Source of the DNA: Glandiceps talaboti
Lineage: Eukaryota > Hemichordata > Enteropneusta > Spengelidae
Length of the DNA stretch: 64,000 bases
Direction: 5' to 3'
Assembly (NCBI RefSeq): GCF_964340395.1
Contig: NC_135551.1
Coordinates: 124,001-188,000, forward strand
The notes beneath the pieces were generated by a model. It ran no database searches, was not told the origin of the DNA, and saw only the letters and a program-made list of their open reading frames with translations. The first letter of the stretch is position 1, and each line of letters starts with the position of its first letter. Positions 11,062 through 23,469 of this stretch are shown in pieces. The position numbers and the translations under genes are program-made.

Positions 11062-11175
11062 CAACATTGCATTCATCTATACAACAGACATCAGCACAAC
11101 CAGAACATTGTGTATCCAATGGCAACAGACCAACGACTTCATCACCAACTTTGACACTTGTGACTGCTGAACCAG
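11062..11175 (-). CDS. CRYZL1: CRYZL1-like exon (third of three recognised)
   Basis: This 114-nt exon has a pyrimidine-rich acceptor ending GTGTATCAG just beyond 11175 and a consensus donor GTAAGT starting at 11061. Joined to the previous exon (phase 1; its final G plus CT makes an Ala codon), it reads GSAVTSVKVGDEVVGLLPLD and ends ADVCCIDECNV. Human CRYZL1 has [20 protein letters not shown] at the same place, so the match is in sequence, position and phase. CRYZL1 is a zinc-free medium-chain dehydrogenase/quinone oxidoreductase-like protein, and this exon lies in the GroES-like N-terminal domain. The following exon (KPEKVTWTEAAG region) was not found between here and position 1 and may lie outside the window. 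The exon end is tandemly duplicated downstream. Confidence 0.88.
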
Positions 11176-11219
11176 CTGATACACAGGAGATATAGAAGAT
11201 ACAAGATCATTGTTATGCT

Positions 11220-11504
11220 CTAGTTTGTACTCTTAGCTGTCTCAACTTCAAACAATAAATATATTGCAAGAATAGACACTATGGATTCATATTTATTAAA
11301 TAAATGAAAATTTGTACTCATAGACTTGAAACATTTTTTGGAAGTGAATCCCAAATCATCACAGATGTGTTTTGCTGATGCGATATCTACGGAAATTTGG
11401 ATTTCACTTGAAATGTTTTGACTCTGTGAGTCGTAATTTTCATTAGTAATAGCTGTTAATATCATCCTATCTGAAAAATAGTTATTCAACAAGCGACCTA
11501 TTGG
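11220..11504. other. Intron sequence with a short match to 51690-51790
   Basis: A block around 11395-11460 (TTTTGACTCTGTGAGT, then ATTTTCATT) also occurs at 51745-51780, and GTGAATCCCAAATCATC-like sequence occurs near both. This suggests a small old repeat. No gene. Confidence 0.45.
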
Positions 11505-12936
11505 TTAGAATAGCGTTGTAGCACAACTGTACAGTTTTTAAAAATGTTTATGCATATGCTAGTCCATGCTAACAATAGGTGTTCATTTGCTGAATGACTA
11601 TCCAGTTGCCTATCCAACCATGTTGCTATCTTTTCAATATACGTGATCATTTGGCTGTTGCTATGAGTGTGATCATGTTGTTAGATATATTTGCATACAT
11701 TTGTGTATGTTTTTGTTCACTTGTGTATGAATTCCTGATATATCTTTGCAATATACGTGATCATTTGGCTGTTGCTATGGACGTGGTCTTGTTGCTAGGC
11801 ATATTTACATACATTTTTTGAATATTTATTCAATTGTCTATTAATCCCTTTTGTTATCTTTGCAATATATGTGATCATTTGGCTGTTGCTTTGGGCGTGG
11901 TCTTGTTGCTGGACATATTTACATGCATTTTTTAAATGTTTATTCAATTGTCTATTAATCCCCATTGTTATCTTCACAATATGTGCAATCATTTGGCTGT
12001 TGCTATGGGCGTGGTCTTGTTGCTAGGCACATTTACATAATTTTTTGAATGTTTATTCATTTGTCTTTCTATTCCTGTTATCTTTGCAATATATGTGATT
12101 ATTGGCTGTTGCTATGGGCGTGGTCTTGTTGCTAGGCAAATTTACTTTTTGAATGTTTATTCAATTGTCTATTAAACCCTGCTGTTATCTTTGTGAAATA
12201 CATGACCGTTTGGCTGTTGCTATGGATGTGGTCATGATTGCTAGGGTATTTGCATACATTTTTTGAATGTTTACTCACTTGCCTACCAGATGATGTTATT
12301 TGACCAAAATATACTGCCATTTGGTTGTTGCTAAGGGCGTGGTCATGGTTGCTAGGGCCAATCTTGTCAAAATGTTTTGAAGAAAATCTGCAGAATAACA
12401 CTCAGAAACATCTCACCAAGTTTCAGAGTCACTGACCAAGTACTTTTTGAGGAAAAGAACATTTTTACACCTAATTTGCATATCACTCATGAAATCATTG
12501 TATGCTTAATATTTATCTGTCCATACATCCCTAGATGCATTCCCATTAAATTTCAGCCTAATGTGCTCAGTAGTTTTGGAATTATAGATTTTTAACCAAA
12601 AAGACACATTTTTAGCCCTAATTTGCATATTACTGATGGAATCATCATGTCATGAACAAATCTTACTTTACACCCCCTTAAGAATGTTCCCACCAAATTT
12701 CACACCAATCTGCCCAGTAGTTTCTGAGTTTAAGTTTTTTGACCAAAAATCACATTTTTTTACCCAAATCACACACGTGATGCGATGATTTTGATTTGAA
12801 CAATTTCCCAACTAGACACCCAAGGTAATGGACCCACCAAATATCATGGCAATAAGTTGTTCACACACACACACATACACACAGACGCTGGGCGATCCCT
12901 ATAGCACTACTGAACCTCAGTTCAGTTGTGCTAATA
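11505..12936 (+). mobile_element. Family B element, copy 1 (tandem-core, hairpin-ended)
   Basis: The 5' end contains TAGCACAACTG. It is followed by roughly six ~110-bp core units, each with GGCGTGGTC and ATGATCATTTGGCTGTTGC-like blocks. Then come CCAAATATCATGGCAATAAG, an (AC)n run near 12860-12885 and a hairpin at 12903-12931 (stem AGCACTACTGAAC / GTTCAGTTGTGCT) ending CTAA. The hairpin arm repeats the 5' end as a short inverted repeat. An inverted copy is at 25058-26433. Same design as family A but unrelated sequence. Confidence 0.78.
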
Positions 12937-13282
12937 AATCACACAGATTGATTTGAGTGCCTGTGGTCTGTACCGTACATCGAACTTTCAAATAGTGTAA
13001 CAATTTCTAGTACAGTGATGCCGTAATACTCGTTACAATGTTACAATAATCATGTTAACAGATATTATATTATAGCATTACCATTATAGCTGTCGCCTCG
13101 CCCATTATGTCGTTCAAAGTTTGCTTTCGTCCATTATGGGCTGGGAGGGCGTACATTATTGTTTAAATATTGCAATGCATGGCTATGTCATGTTGCTGAT
13201 ATGACGACCAGAGTATGCACAGTGCAAAATTCGTGATATACCAGACGTATATCAACACATATGAACCTAGCTGCACCTAACG
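12937..13282. other. Nothing recognised
   Basis: Intronic sequence with scattered CCCATTATG motifs near 13100 and no open frame of interest. Confidence 0.4.
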
Positions 13283-13650
13283 GGTTAGGTGTGGGTTAAA
13301 CACTAAAACTTAGGAAGACACCAAAACAGACGAAAAACCCCTCAAAACTTAGGTGCGGGTTAAACACTAAAAAAACTTAAAAAGTCACCAAAACAGACGA
13401 AAAAACCCTCAAAACTGCAACAAGACGCTACAATTATTGCAGCTAAAACGAACCCATATTCTAGGGATAATACGCAAGTCTACATGCGTATTCAATTTTG
13501 TACACCCCTAATGTGTGATGGATATACAGAGACGTATATCAACACATACGAACCCGTATTCTAGGGATAATACGTAAGTCTTTACACGTGTACAATTTCG
13601 TACACCCCTTATGTGTGATGGATATACAGAGACGTATATCAGTGTAATCG
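13283..13650. repeat. Two short tandem duplications (about 70 bp and 100 bp)
   Basis: A unit containing GGGTTAAACACTAAAA and CACCAAAACAGACGAAAAA is present twice between about 13283 and 13420. A unit containing CTAGGGATAATACG, TACACCCC and GATATACAGAGACGTATATC is present twice from about 13441, with starts 100 bp apart at 13461 and 13561. Confidence 0.75.
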
Positions 13651-14039
13651 AACTCTTCTGATATGCTAATATATGAAGTACGTATATCCACACATATCTG
13701 TAAAATACGAATGTGTATGTATCATTGTGCGCTAACGTCAACGTACACCAACATGCATATTTCCATCGTATATCAACGTCTACATGCTAGCTACGTGAAT
13801 GCGTAATAGGTCATAATAGGTCATAATAGGGTCTGGTCGCCTACAGGCTGTACAGGCTTATAATGCCGGTGTGGTGCGCCAAACTTTCCGGATTGGGTCA
13901 TCACAGGGTCATCGCACATGCGCACATTGGTCACACATATTAATGAGATTATCTATGATATTTGTTCCCTGTGTTGTGCACTGATGTTATCCCTGTAATT
14001 TATCGAACGTGTGTGCCTTCATTTTAAAAATTATGATCC
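13651..14039. other. Nothing recognised
   Basis: Contains a short GTCATAATAG duplication near 13805-13830 and no gene. Confidence 0.4.
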
Positions 14040-14600
14040 ACAGTGTTTGTAGGATCGAACGAGAAGACTTTGAACCATTTTCAGCTTTACACAGCTTGTA
14101 AAACAAAGAATAATGAACAGATGTATCCTATCGAAGGCCTTCTCATAGTTAATAAAGCTTCTTCAAGTGAAATGCATACTTTTCAATCAGAGTGTACAAG
14201 ATCAATCTGTTATCAAGAGTACTCCTCTTTTTTCTAAAACCAATTTGAGTCTCACAATTATAGTATTGTACTTATCAAACCATAAGACTATCACATAGTA
14301 TTTGGGCGTAGATCTTACCTATGACATCAGTAGCTTAACTATGCCGTAGTTACTAGGAGAGTCTTTACTCCCCTCCTTCAAGGTGTAATCAATCCTGCAG
14401 ACCAGACACTAAGGAATACACGACTATTCAGAACTTCATGGTAAAGAATATGTAATATATCATCATTCAGGTGGAGCATATTTCCAAACTTCTGCAGAGA
14501 TTCCATCTCGCTTTTTTTGTTTTTAAGTATGTCAATACATTTCCGAATCTCCCCATTGTGATTTGACAATTTAGTTCTCAACAGTTGATGTTAGTATTTG
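14040..14600 (-). pseudogene. Degenerate LINE reverse transcriptase fragment
   Basis: Read on the minus strand across frames, the 204-nt open frame at 14581-14378 ends SVWSAGLITP. Just beyond it come LKEGSKDSPSNYG-like residues, which is the RT block normally written W..G.I.PL.KKG....P.NYRGI. Further along, IGFRKK-like residues mark the next RT block. Stops and frameshifts break it into pieces. It is an old LINE copy, too short to place in a clade. Confidence 0.6.
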
Positions 14601-14650
14601 CTAGGTCGGTCCTGCATGTTTAATTCATCTCTGTAGTTTGGGGTCAGCTC

Positions 14651-15100
14651 ATAGAATGAGTGTCTTTGGCTATGATTTAATGTAGATTTGACAGTCGGAA
14701 AGTTTGTCGCAATGAAAATAAAAAGTGGGAAATTGAACATAATTTCGATTCAACTTTCAAAACATACCGATCGCTATAGAATACATGTCTTTGGCTATGA
14801 TTTAATGTAGATCTGACGGTCTGAAACTTTGTGGCAATGGAAATAAACTTTGTCAAATTGAACAGAAATGCCAATCAACTTTCTAAACATACCAATCAAC
14901 ACCGAATAAATGTCATTGGCTATGAATTAATGTACATCTGACGGTCGGAAACTTTGTCGCAATGGAAATAAAAGGTGAGAAATTGAACATAATTTAATAT
15001 TTCGATTCAACTTTCAAAATATACCAATCACTATATAATAAATGTCATCGACTGTGAGTTAATGTAGATCTGACGGTCAGAAACTTTATCGCTATGGAAA
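14651..15100. repeat. Tandem repeat, ~125-bp unit, four copies
   Basis: Starts at about 14661, 14786, 14911 and 15043 are marked by TGTC(T/A)TTGGCTATGA. Each unit continues with TTAATGTAGATCTGACGGTC, GAAACTTTGTCGCAATGGAAA and AATTGAACATAATTTCGATT. The array abuts the 5' end of family A copy 2, as if it were part of, or a target for, that element. Confidence 0.85.
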
Positions 15101-16092
15101 CAAGTCATTGAGAATGCTATGATTGGGTATTAAGGAACTGGCAGTTTATGTTGTCATTTTCTTGATATCACTACTTGATCACACAACAACACTTGTGAAC
15201 CTAAATCAAACAGACCTAGATATGTTGTGTCTGCTCGTTGGACATGGAACATGCCTACTCATGTTGTGTCTCCTCATTGGACATGGGACATGCCTACTCT
15301 TCAAGATGACGTGATGGAATAAACCATTCAACAATAAAGGATGGGTCGGGTAAGGGAAGGGGGGACCTGTTCAAGCATGTCTGAGTTATGGCTTTGGACA
15401 TGAAAACTGCGCCAACAAAATGGCTGCCAGGCAGCCATATCAGATTGCATCACGACGAAAATGGATATGCACACGTATGTCATAGAACACTGTCCTAATA
15501 CCAACATTGAATGACATCTGTTCAAGCATGTCTGAGTTATGGCTTTGGACATGGAAATTCGCAAACAAAATGGCTGCCAGGCAGCCATATTGGATCGTAT
15601 CACAATGAAAATGGATATGCACAGTGTATTTTATAGAACACTGTGCTAATACCAACTTTGAATGAGATCTGTTGAAGCATATGTCTGAGTTATGGCTTTG
15701 GACATGGAAAATTCGCAAACAAAATGGCTGCTAGGCGGCCATATTGGATCGTATCACGACAACAATGAATATGCACATGTATGTCATAGAACACTGTCCT
15801 AATTAGAATGAGATCTGCATATCTGTTCAAGCATGTCTGAGTTATGGCTTTGGGTAAGGGAAAATTTGCAAACAAAATGGCTGCTCGGCGGCATATTGAA
15901 TCGTATCATGAAACAAATTGACATGCATATGTATGCCATTGTATGTTGCCCCTGTACCAAGTTTGAAAAAAATCGGTCCAGGTATCTCCAGGAAATGGCT
16001 CTGGATGGACGGACAGACGGACGGAAGGACGGACAGAGGGACGGAACCCAATCCATAAGTCCCCATCCCGGACTTCATCCTGCTGGGACTAA
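15101..16092 (+). mobile_element. Pearl-like family A element, copy 2
   Basis: It begins CAAGTCATTGAGAATG at 15101, has the family A 5' region and about three ~151-bp core units, then TACCAAGTTTGAAAAAAATC, GGAC-type repeats at ~16003-16044 and a hairpin from 16058 ending in CTAA at 16089-16092. Inside the 5' region, GACATGG..CATGCCTACTC is locally duplicated. Confidence 0.8.
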
Positions 16093-16319
16093 CAACAACA
16101 AAACACTCTTTTTGTAAATCTTACAATGGAAGTAAAATAATGTATCTGTTGCTGATTTTTTACGAGCATATTCATAGCTTAAAGTCTAAAATTCATTTAA
16201 AAAACTTGTTGATGATATAGCTCTAATTGGTGAGTATCATCTAATTAAATCAAGAAAATTTTAAGAAGTATCAATGGCAAGTTAACTCTTATAATAAATG
16301 ACAGTAAATGACAGAATGA

Positions 16320-16800
16320 ACAAATCTTTGGATAATAGTAACTTCATTCACAAAAGTAAGGATGATTTTGAAAAACAAATTGCACGACAGATCATATAAT
16401 GATATTCTAACGTTACATACCATGGTGAAAATATATCAAACAGAAAACATGCGATTGCAAGTATGTTTCATTGAGTTGAAGAAATATTTTGACACTATGT
16501 GGAGACCTGGTTTACTATATAAACTGCAACAAACTGATACAGATGGAAGTATACATTATATACATGGTAAACAAAAATGTGTACACAAATGCTGAATATT
16601 GGGTTAAACAAGACAACAAGATCATGCTACTTTTTAAACAAGGAACAGAATAAATCAGGGATGAACATGATAATGATGCAATTGAAATTTTGGATGATAC
16701 GGTTATTATTATATTATATTATATTAAAGTTAGCACTTATTAAGTTACTGGCCAACCAGAATTGAATGGAATACCAATATTCTTTTTTTTATTACATAAT
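16320..16800 (+). pseudogene. Degenerate LINE reverse transcriptase fragment
   Basis: The plus-strand frame from 16362 to 16595 contains ILTLHTMVKIYQ, VCFIELKKYFDTMWRPGLLY and DTDGSIHYI. This is RT block A with the catalytic Asp in a diverged F.D/E.KKAFDT context. The upstream frame and downstream residues around 16600-16700 continue the match with frameshifts. It is an old insertion, not functional. Confidence 0.7.
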
Positions 16801-17563
16801 GACATCAATGTATGGACAGAAGCCTGACAAAATATTTTTTTCCAATATTGAAGCCTAGCTTATTCCATTACCATATAAAGACTTGCAGATAAAGCCAGGA
16901 AAGCTGAGTGCTTCATTGTTATCTATCAATGGTAGAAAAATGTTATGTTGTATGTTCACGTTTTTCAAAAGTTCCTGCAGGTAGTGTGGGGGTGGGCCAC
17001 AACTACAATTTGGCCCCTCAACCGTCTTTATTTGAAGGACTGGCTGGTTTTCTGCTGACCTGTTGTCAAGCATGAGTAACAAGTCATTGACTTCCTGGGA
17101 TCACCATCATCCTCATCACCCATCATCAAGTCACCGACTTTTTCATTTTTTTCCCAGAGACATCTTTCATTGTCTTTTACTTCTTTCACACAACATTGCA
17201 GCAACTGTAAGTAAAAAAATTTGGTATTGAGATTTTAACAATTATGAATTCAGTCAAAGTTCAAGCAACAGCAGCTAGTAGCATCTCCAATGAAGCATGC
17301 AATTATTTGTGGAACGTAGGTTACTTACAATACAAAAACAACAACAAGGAAAAGATGATGTATCATGACAAATATATCATTCTCTCTGTGCTAAAACATA
17401 ACTAGAATTTTACATACTTTGAGGATGCTTTCGGGGCTTTCAAGTGTTACGTATCATGGGGGGGGGGGGGGGGGGGGTAAGGAAACCATTGTTTGTACCT
17501 ACAAAGCTAAAGACCTTGAAACTGCAATAACACTTCCAGAACATAAACGAAATCATAAACTAA
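16801..17563. other. No gene; poly(G) run at 17458-17477
   Basis: Intronic sequence with CATCATC runs near 17105 and a run of 20 G at 17458-17477. Nothing coding was recognised. Confidence 0.5.
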
Positions 17564-18622
17564 CAAGTCATTGAGAATGACATAGTCCCCACTATAATTG
17601 GATTTTAAGGAATTATCGCTACTCTGATCACGCAATAACATTTGTGAACCTAAAACAAACAGACTTAGATATGTTGTGTGTGCTTGTTGGACATGGAATA
17701 TACCTCCAACAATAAAGGATTGGTTGGGTATGGGGGATCATATCACGATGAAAATGGAGTCTGAGTTATGGATTTGGACATGGAAAATTCACAAAACAAA
17801 ATGGCTGCCAGGCAGCCATATTGGATCGTATCACGACGAAAATGGATATGCACATGTATGTCATAGAACACTGTCCTAATACCAACTTTGAATGAGATCT
17901 GTTTAAGCATGTCTGAGTTATGGCTTTGGACATGGAAAATTCACAAACAAAATGGCTGCCAGGCAGCCATATTGGATCGTATCACGACGAAAATGGATAT
18001 GCACATGTATGTCATAGAACACTGTCCTAATACCAACTTTGAATGAGATCTGTTCAAGCATGTCTGAGTTATGGCTTTGGACATGAAAATTCGCAAACAA
18101 AATGGCTACCAGGCAGCCATATTGGATCGTATCACAATGAAAATGGATATGCACATGTATGTCATAGAACACTGTCCTAATACCAACTTTGAATGAGATC
18201 TGTTCAAGCATGTCTGAGTTATGGCTTTGGACATGAAAATTCACAAACAAAATGGCTGCTAGGCGGCCATATTGGATTGTATCATGACAACAATGAATAT
18301 GCATATGTATGTCATAGAACACTGTCCTAATACCAACTTTGAATGAGATCTGTTAAAGCATGTCTGAGTTATGGCTTTAGACAGGGAAAATTCGCAAACA
18401 AAATGGTTGCTAGGCGGCCATATTGGATCGTATCATAAAACAAATTGACGTGCATATGTATGCCATAGCATGTTGCCCCTGTACCAAGTTTGAAAAAAAT
18501 CGGTCCAGGCATCTCCAAGAAACGGCTGCGGACGGACGGACGGACGGACGGACGGATGGACGGACGGACAGACGGAACCCAATCCATAAGTCCCCGTTCC
18601 GGACTTCGTCCGCGTGGACTAA
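17564..18622 (+). mobile_element. Pearl-like family A element, copy 3
   Basis: It starts CAAGTCATTGAGAATGACAT. The 5' region includes TAGTCCCCACTATAATTGG, which echoes the hairpin arm AGTCCCCG of the 3' end. About five core units follow, then the TACCAAGTTTGAAAAAAATC block, a GGAC microsatellite (~18531-18575) and a hairpin from 18589 ending in CTAA at 18619-18622. It is the most complete copy in the window. Confidence 0.85.
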
Positions 18623-21600
18623 CAACACGCTTGTTGTCTTTGCATAGCTATATCACAATCTTGGCAAAGTAATTGCAAAGTAAGATGATTTACCACAGCC
18701 TGGACATTTTTGTCTGAATTGGTGCATACATGTAGATCATTGCAGTATTAGAGAGATCTGGCTTAGCCCTCAATGTTTACATGTAATGTTATAAATACTG
18801 CATTATTCATACATATTTTCTGTCTATAAATATGGTTACTGATCGGTTAATACAGAGGAAAGCACTCAGCGGGATCACGCGATAATCAACTACCAAAGCA
18901 TCAACAACAACCTTTAACATCTTGAAGAAAAGTGTGTATGTTACTCAGTACTTTTGATACCTTGAGAAATCATAATTTGACAGGTGATTCAAAATGCTCA
19001 CATTCACTATCGCTAATTTGCTAGACAACATGCTTCTTGTCCGCAAATAATCATAGTAAAAAAAATCAGAAAAATAAAAGTCATTGAATGTGAAACATGC
19101 GACATTACAAGTTTTATGTATATCTAGTCTAGCCATTTTGATTTATTTTGCCATAATATGGGAACACAATATTGTTGCATTTATACCCACAGACACTGAC
19201 AATTAGTCAGATAGTGTGAGTAAATATCGGTAAATGTTGGTTAATAAGACATGTACACTGTAGTTTTTGTTTACTGATGTCTATTACAACCATCAGCAAT
19301 GTATTTTTTCACAATGCTGTTGAGTCTTATTCACCTGTTGACTATGCTCGTCATAGCCTTAGTACTAACAAGTACTCTTTATGACGTCACAAAATCCTGT
19401 GGTCTAGGTGGGACTGGAAATACCCGAAAACTCTCAAAGTAAATCAATATTCAATATTCTGGTCTTCCATTGCTTCATGGACAACTGTACTATAGTGTCA
19501 ACAAATGTAGATCTCATGACACACTTTTAAAATGTCTTAAATAGCTTTTTGGACTGAAAATCAAAAGGGTAAAGCTTTTAAAAAACATCCATTTTGGGTC
19601 ACGTCAGTGTTATCATTAAATTAGCAAGACCAACAGGTTTTCAAATTTTAAATAAAATAGTTATGAGATATTTTGTACTTTTAGTGGTTTGATATGAAAG
19701 GTCAATGTAAACTTTACAAACTTGATTAAATGATAGGAATCGAATGACACATTGTTATCAATGCAAAAGTCGCATTCATCTAATTTTTGACTATGATTCT
19801 ATCTAAAAAATTTAATTCGTAGTTGATACACACTGATACATTCTGTTATGTCACCTTGCTTTGCATAAATGGCCAGCCAGGTGATGGTTTTCCCAGTGAG
19901 TCCCGGAAGAGATCTTATGTTAATATTAAATTTATAGTTGATGTTAACATTTTAAAAGGGTCATGATTTTTATCTCAATCTCGATGCCGTTGCTTTTCTT
20001 GTTAGTCATTTCTTGTAATGTGTATGCCATTAATTATAAGGTGAGGATGCCTCAATTTATCAATAATATACACATTATAAGAAATTTTTTTTTTTTTACA
20101 AATACATACATCTTTGCTACATAGATCTATGGGACCTCTTATTTTGATGAGATTTATTCTTTGGCAGTGTATGTGTGTTTGTGTGTCTGGATGTGTTGCG
20201 CTGACTCTGAAACATTGACATGGAAACTGCTTCCTCAGAGTATTCTAAAATGAGACACACTGTAATACAAAGGATTGAATGCAATACTGCAATGACTGCT
20301 CTCAAAATATCTCTTTGGAGCAAACAGATTTGGTTTTCCCACTGCTGAGACAAGGCGAACTATTTAATATTCAGAAAACCTGCCATAACCATTAGAAAAA
20401 CAGTGAGAAAAAGGGGGACTTGGAGCTAGGCCAATAATTTACTCATGTATGTTTGTAGGGAGCAGTATGTATTTTGATTGTTCAAAAATACTATGAACTT
20501 TGGCTATACTCAATAAAATTTGTTATTGATAAATCTTTAAGAAACATGATAGAGAACAGTGGATAGACTAATAATAGACCTTTAAAGAGAGGTGTAGGGT
20601 CTATGGTGTAACTGATAAACTGATGATAGGCAAAGTGGCTGGCGAACATAAATAAAAATGTAAGCCTGAGTGAAATCATTTCAGGTACACAACAGTAAAT
20701 TAGGACACTTTCTCTGCCAATAGAACAAGGTATATTTGAAAACTGTAAACTCTCAGTATCAACAAAACCATCATAATTATGTCCAACAAGATTCTGTAAT
20801 GGATTAATGTAGAACCAAAAACAGTTCCTATGGATACTAATAGCTAAAGATTGATGAAGAAACGAAAAGTATCAAATCCAATTTTGAATGCCAATCAATA
20901 CAACCATTTCATGAGTTACATAGAAACACCTGTGATCAGAACATCATTTTATCAGTGGTGGACAATAAAAATTGGCTTTGAAGGTGCCGAAAAAATTTAT
21001 GTAGTTTCTGAAATTCACATGACTCTCTTATCAGTCTGTTTATGTCTGTGAAAGTTACATATCGTCATAAGGCAAATTAAAATTCGAGTGTAAGCTTATA
21101 GTCTTGTCTCGTCCTAAAACAACCTTTCAGTGTATGGATTATATGTTGAGTTTTGGTTGAAAAATTGCCAACAAACATGACCCCACAGCAGAACAATACA
21201 AAAAAAAACACATACAACGTTCAAGTCTGTACTGAATAATTGCAACAGATGTGATTGCGGAGTTTGTATTTTAACAACGCTGTGTAAAATGGGAGAATTT
21301 TTTGAAATCTCTTGAATGGAAAAATTTCATTGTGGACTTGGTTTTGATATCTAAACGACAGAAGTCAACTGAGTAGTTCAGGAGAACAGGATCAATTAAT
21401 GCCACTAAGAAAGGCATCAGTCCTCTTTCGACATGGAGTAGTGTCTACCTGCACCATGCTTTGGTTCTGACAGAATACTTGTTCATATCGAAATGGGCTC
21501 TAAAGGTTTTTGTTTGACCATACCATTTATGTAAGGGGTGCCATGTAATGAAGCAGTCGGCTACCAATTCATTAATTAACATGTAATATTTAGCTTTTTA

Positions 21601-22223
21601 CAATTATTTGTACACTTTTGATGATAATTTACAAAAAGAATGACTTTAATATTGAATCTAGCCTAGATGGACATCAAATATGATTTTCTCACTGCTTCTG
21701 TTAGACTTATATATCTTCAACACAATTGATGATCTGACAGCTACATGTACAAATGTAGGTCATGTTAATCTTGCAATCAGCTGACTTTCCTTTTCGTGGT
21801 ACCAAATACAAGTGCACATGCACACTTTACTGACAGGTAGTCAGTGTTGTGTCCTAGAGTAATAAGGGTAATGATGAAACATTCAAGTACAGATCATCTA
21901 TTTTAATATGGAAAAAGCCTAAGTGAAGACTAACAAATACTTACATAATTAGAAGTCAGTGGATGTGACAAAACAACTTTTATAGTGGAGTGTGTTGGTA
22001 GTTTTTCAGGCTAGCAGAGAAAATGTCTGTCCATGTTACTACAGTAAAGAATGTGTGGACAAAATTTTGTGAAATTTGTGAATTCACAGACCATTGATGG
22101 ATGGTCTATGTTAAAGCCTACCAACAATCAAATTCAACTTTTAGCTCCAAGTTCAAAAGTAATCTATAATGTATAAGTTCGTATTGCAAATTTGGGCATG
22201 CACAATTATATTTTGCTCAATAA
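18623..22223. other. 3.6 kb of intron with no recognised feature
   Basis: Both strands were read. No exon-like block, transposon domain or long tandem repeat was recognised. Small points are a run of T near 20090 and scattered short A or T runs. All open frames are under about 80 codons without motifs. Confidence 0.5.
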
Positions 22224-22227
22224 TTTA

Positions 22228-22295
22228 ACAACCCCCCCCCCCCCCACCACCACCACATACATACATACATACATACATACATACATACATACAAA
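22228..22295. repeat. Poly(C) run followed by (CATA)n
   Basis: About fifteen C, then CCACCACCA, then roughly ten ACAT tetranucleotides. Confidence 0.9.
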
Positions 22296-22315
22296 CATTT
22301 GTAAACCTGGGGGTT

Positions 22316-22540
22316 TGCCTTGAGTTGTACTGTGACCCACACAAAAAGAAATATATAAAAGAATAGGAAAGTGTTTCAATTAAAAGAAAGCTACGATTTT
22401 TGCACTTAATATAAGATTATATAATTTGCCTTGAACTGTACTGTGACCCACACAAAATTAAAAATATAAAAGAATAGGAAAGTGTTTCAATTAAAAGAAA
22501 GCTACGATTTTTGCACTTAATATAAGATTATACTGTAACT
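22316..22540. repeat. Tandem duplication of 112 bp
   Basis: Two copies start at 22317 and 22429 with GCCTTGA(G/A)(T)TGTACTGTGACCC. They are almost identical over AGAATAGGAAAGTGTTTC and GCTACGATTTTTGCAC, indicating a recent duplication. Confidence 0.9.
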
Positions 22541-22552
22541 TATTTCTCTACA

Positions 22553-22645
22553 TACACAACAACAACAACAACGATGACGACGACGACAACAACAACAACA
22601 ACGATGATGACGATGACAACAACAACAACAACAACAACAACAACT
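22553..22645. repeat. (CAA)n / (GAC)n compound microsatellite
   Basis: Blocks of CAA triplets interrupted by GATGACGACGAC segments. There is no gene context. Confidence 0.9.
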
Positions 22646-22899
22646 ACATAACATAAAAGAGTGGTTTAGTTACAAATCCTATGATCTCACTCAAACTGAA
22701 ACCTTTTTTTTTCAGCTTCGTTACCGGATCGAACACATTACGTGAACTTACAGTTCACTTCATGCTCTTCGAAGATTCATTTGAGGTTAACCATGGTTCA
22801 CACGTACACATCGTTCAGAAATAAAACTTATCATGGTGTATACTAAGTTCATAGTTCTCCTCAGCAACACAAATTTGTTTATACCATAGTTTTTTTTAG

Positions 22900-23469
22900 T
22901 TTAATTTTAATAATTGGTGGTTCCCTTACGGGAGGCACTCAGTTTACATCTGGTTGAACATGTTTCAGTCACCCAATGCCCACTTGCAAAATAAATCTGT
23001 CAGGTTGGGGGGGGGGGGGGGGGAATGTCAGTGTTTTTTTCCATTGGGGCAACAAAAAGTCACTGTCCCTCGTGAATAAAGTTTCATAGCATCTGACAGT
23101 AAGCTGTAGAGGGAAGAGCTTTGAGACTGGGATATGTCTACCTCTTGTGTGAGTGTGTGTGTGAATGGGGGGGGGGGGGGGTTCTAGGTCTCCCCCTAGA
23201 AGCCCTGGAGGATTTTTACTCTGAAAGCCAATTTTCAGGCTATTAACAGACACTTTCAGACAATAATTTGCAAGCTTTACAAGACAGCTCTAACAACTGT
23301 AAAAAGCAACTACACATGATTGAAACTTTTTGAAATAAAGTTTTCATAGCATCTTGACAGTAAGAGGTGGAGGGAAGAACTTTGATTTGAGGCTTGGACA
23401 TGTCTACCTCTTATGGGGGGTCCTAGGGGGTCTCCCCTAGAAGCTTTTCAAGTTTTTTACCAATTTTGG
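22900..23469. repeat. Imperfect duplication of ~150 bp with G-rich runs
   Basis: The segments at about 23075-23215 and 23333-23445 share AAAGTTT(T)CATAGCATCT, GAGGGAAGA and ATGTCTACCTCTT, then TCTCCCCTAGAAGC. Runs of G occur at ~23007 and ~23168. Confidence 0.7.

Noticed and set aside
10704-11195. A 163-residue plus-strand protein of 24-residue repeats (HSSIQQ...)
   Set aside because: The minus strand carries the exon with donor; the plus frame is open only because the period is 72 or 75.
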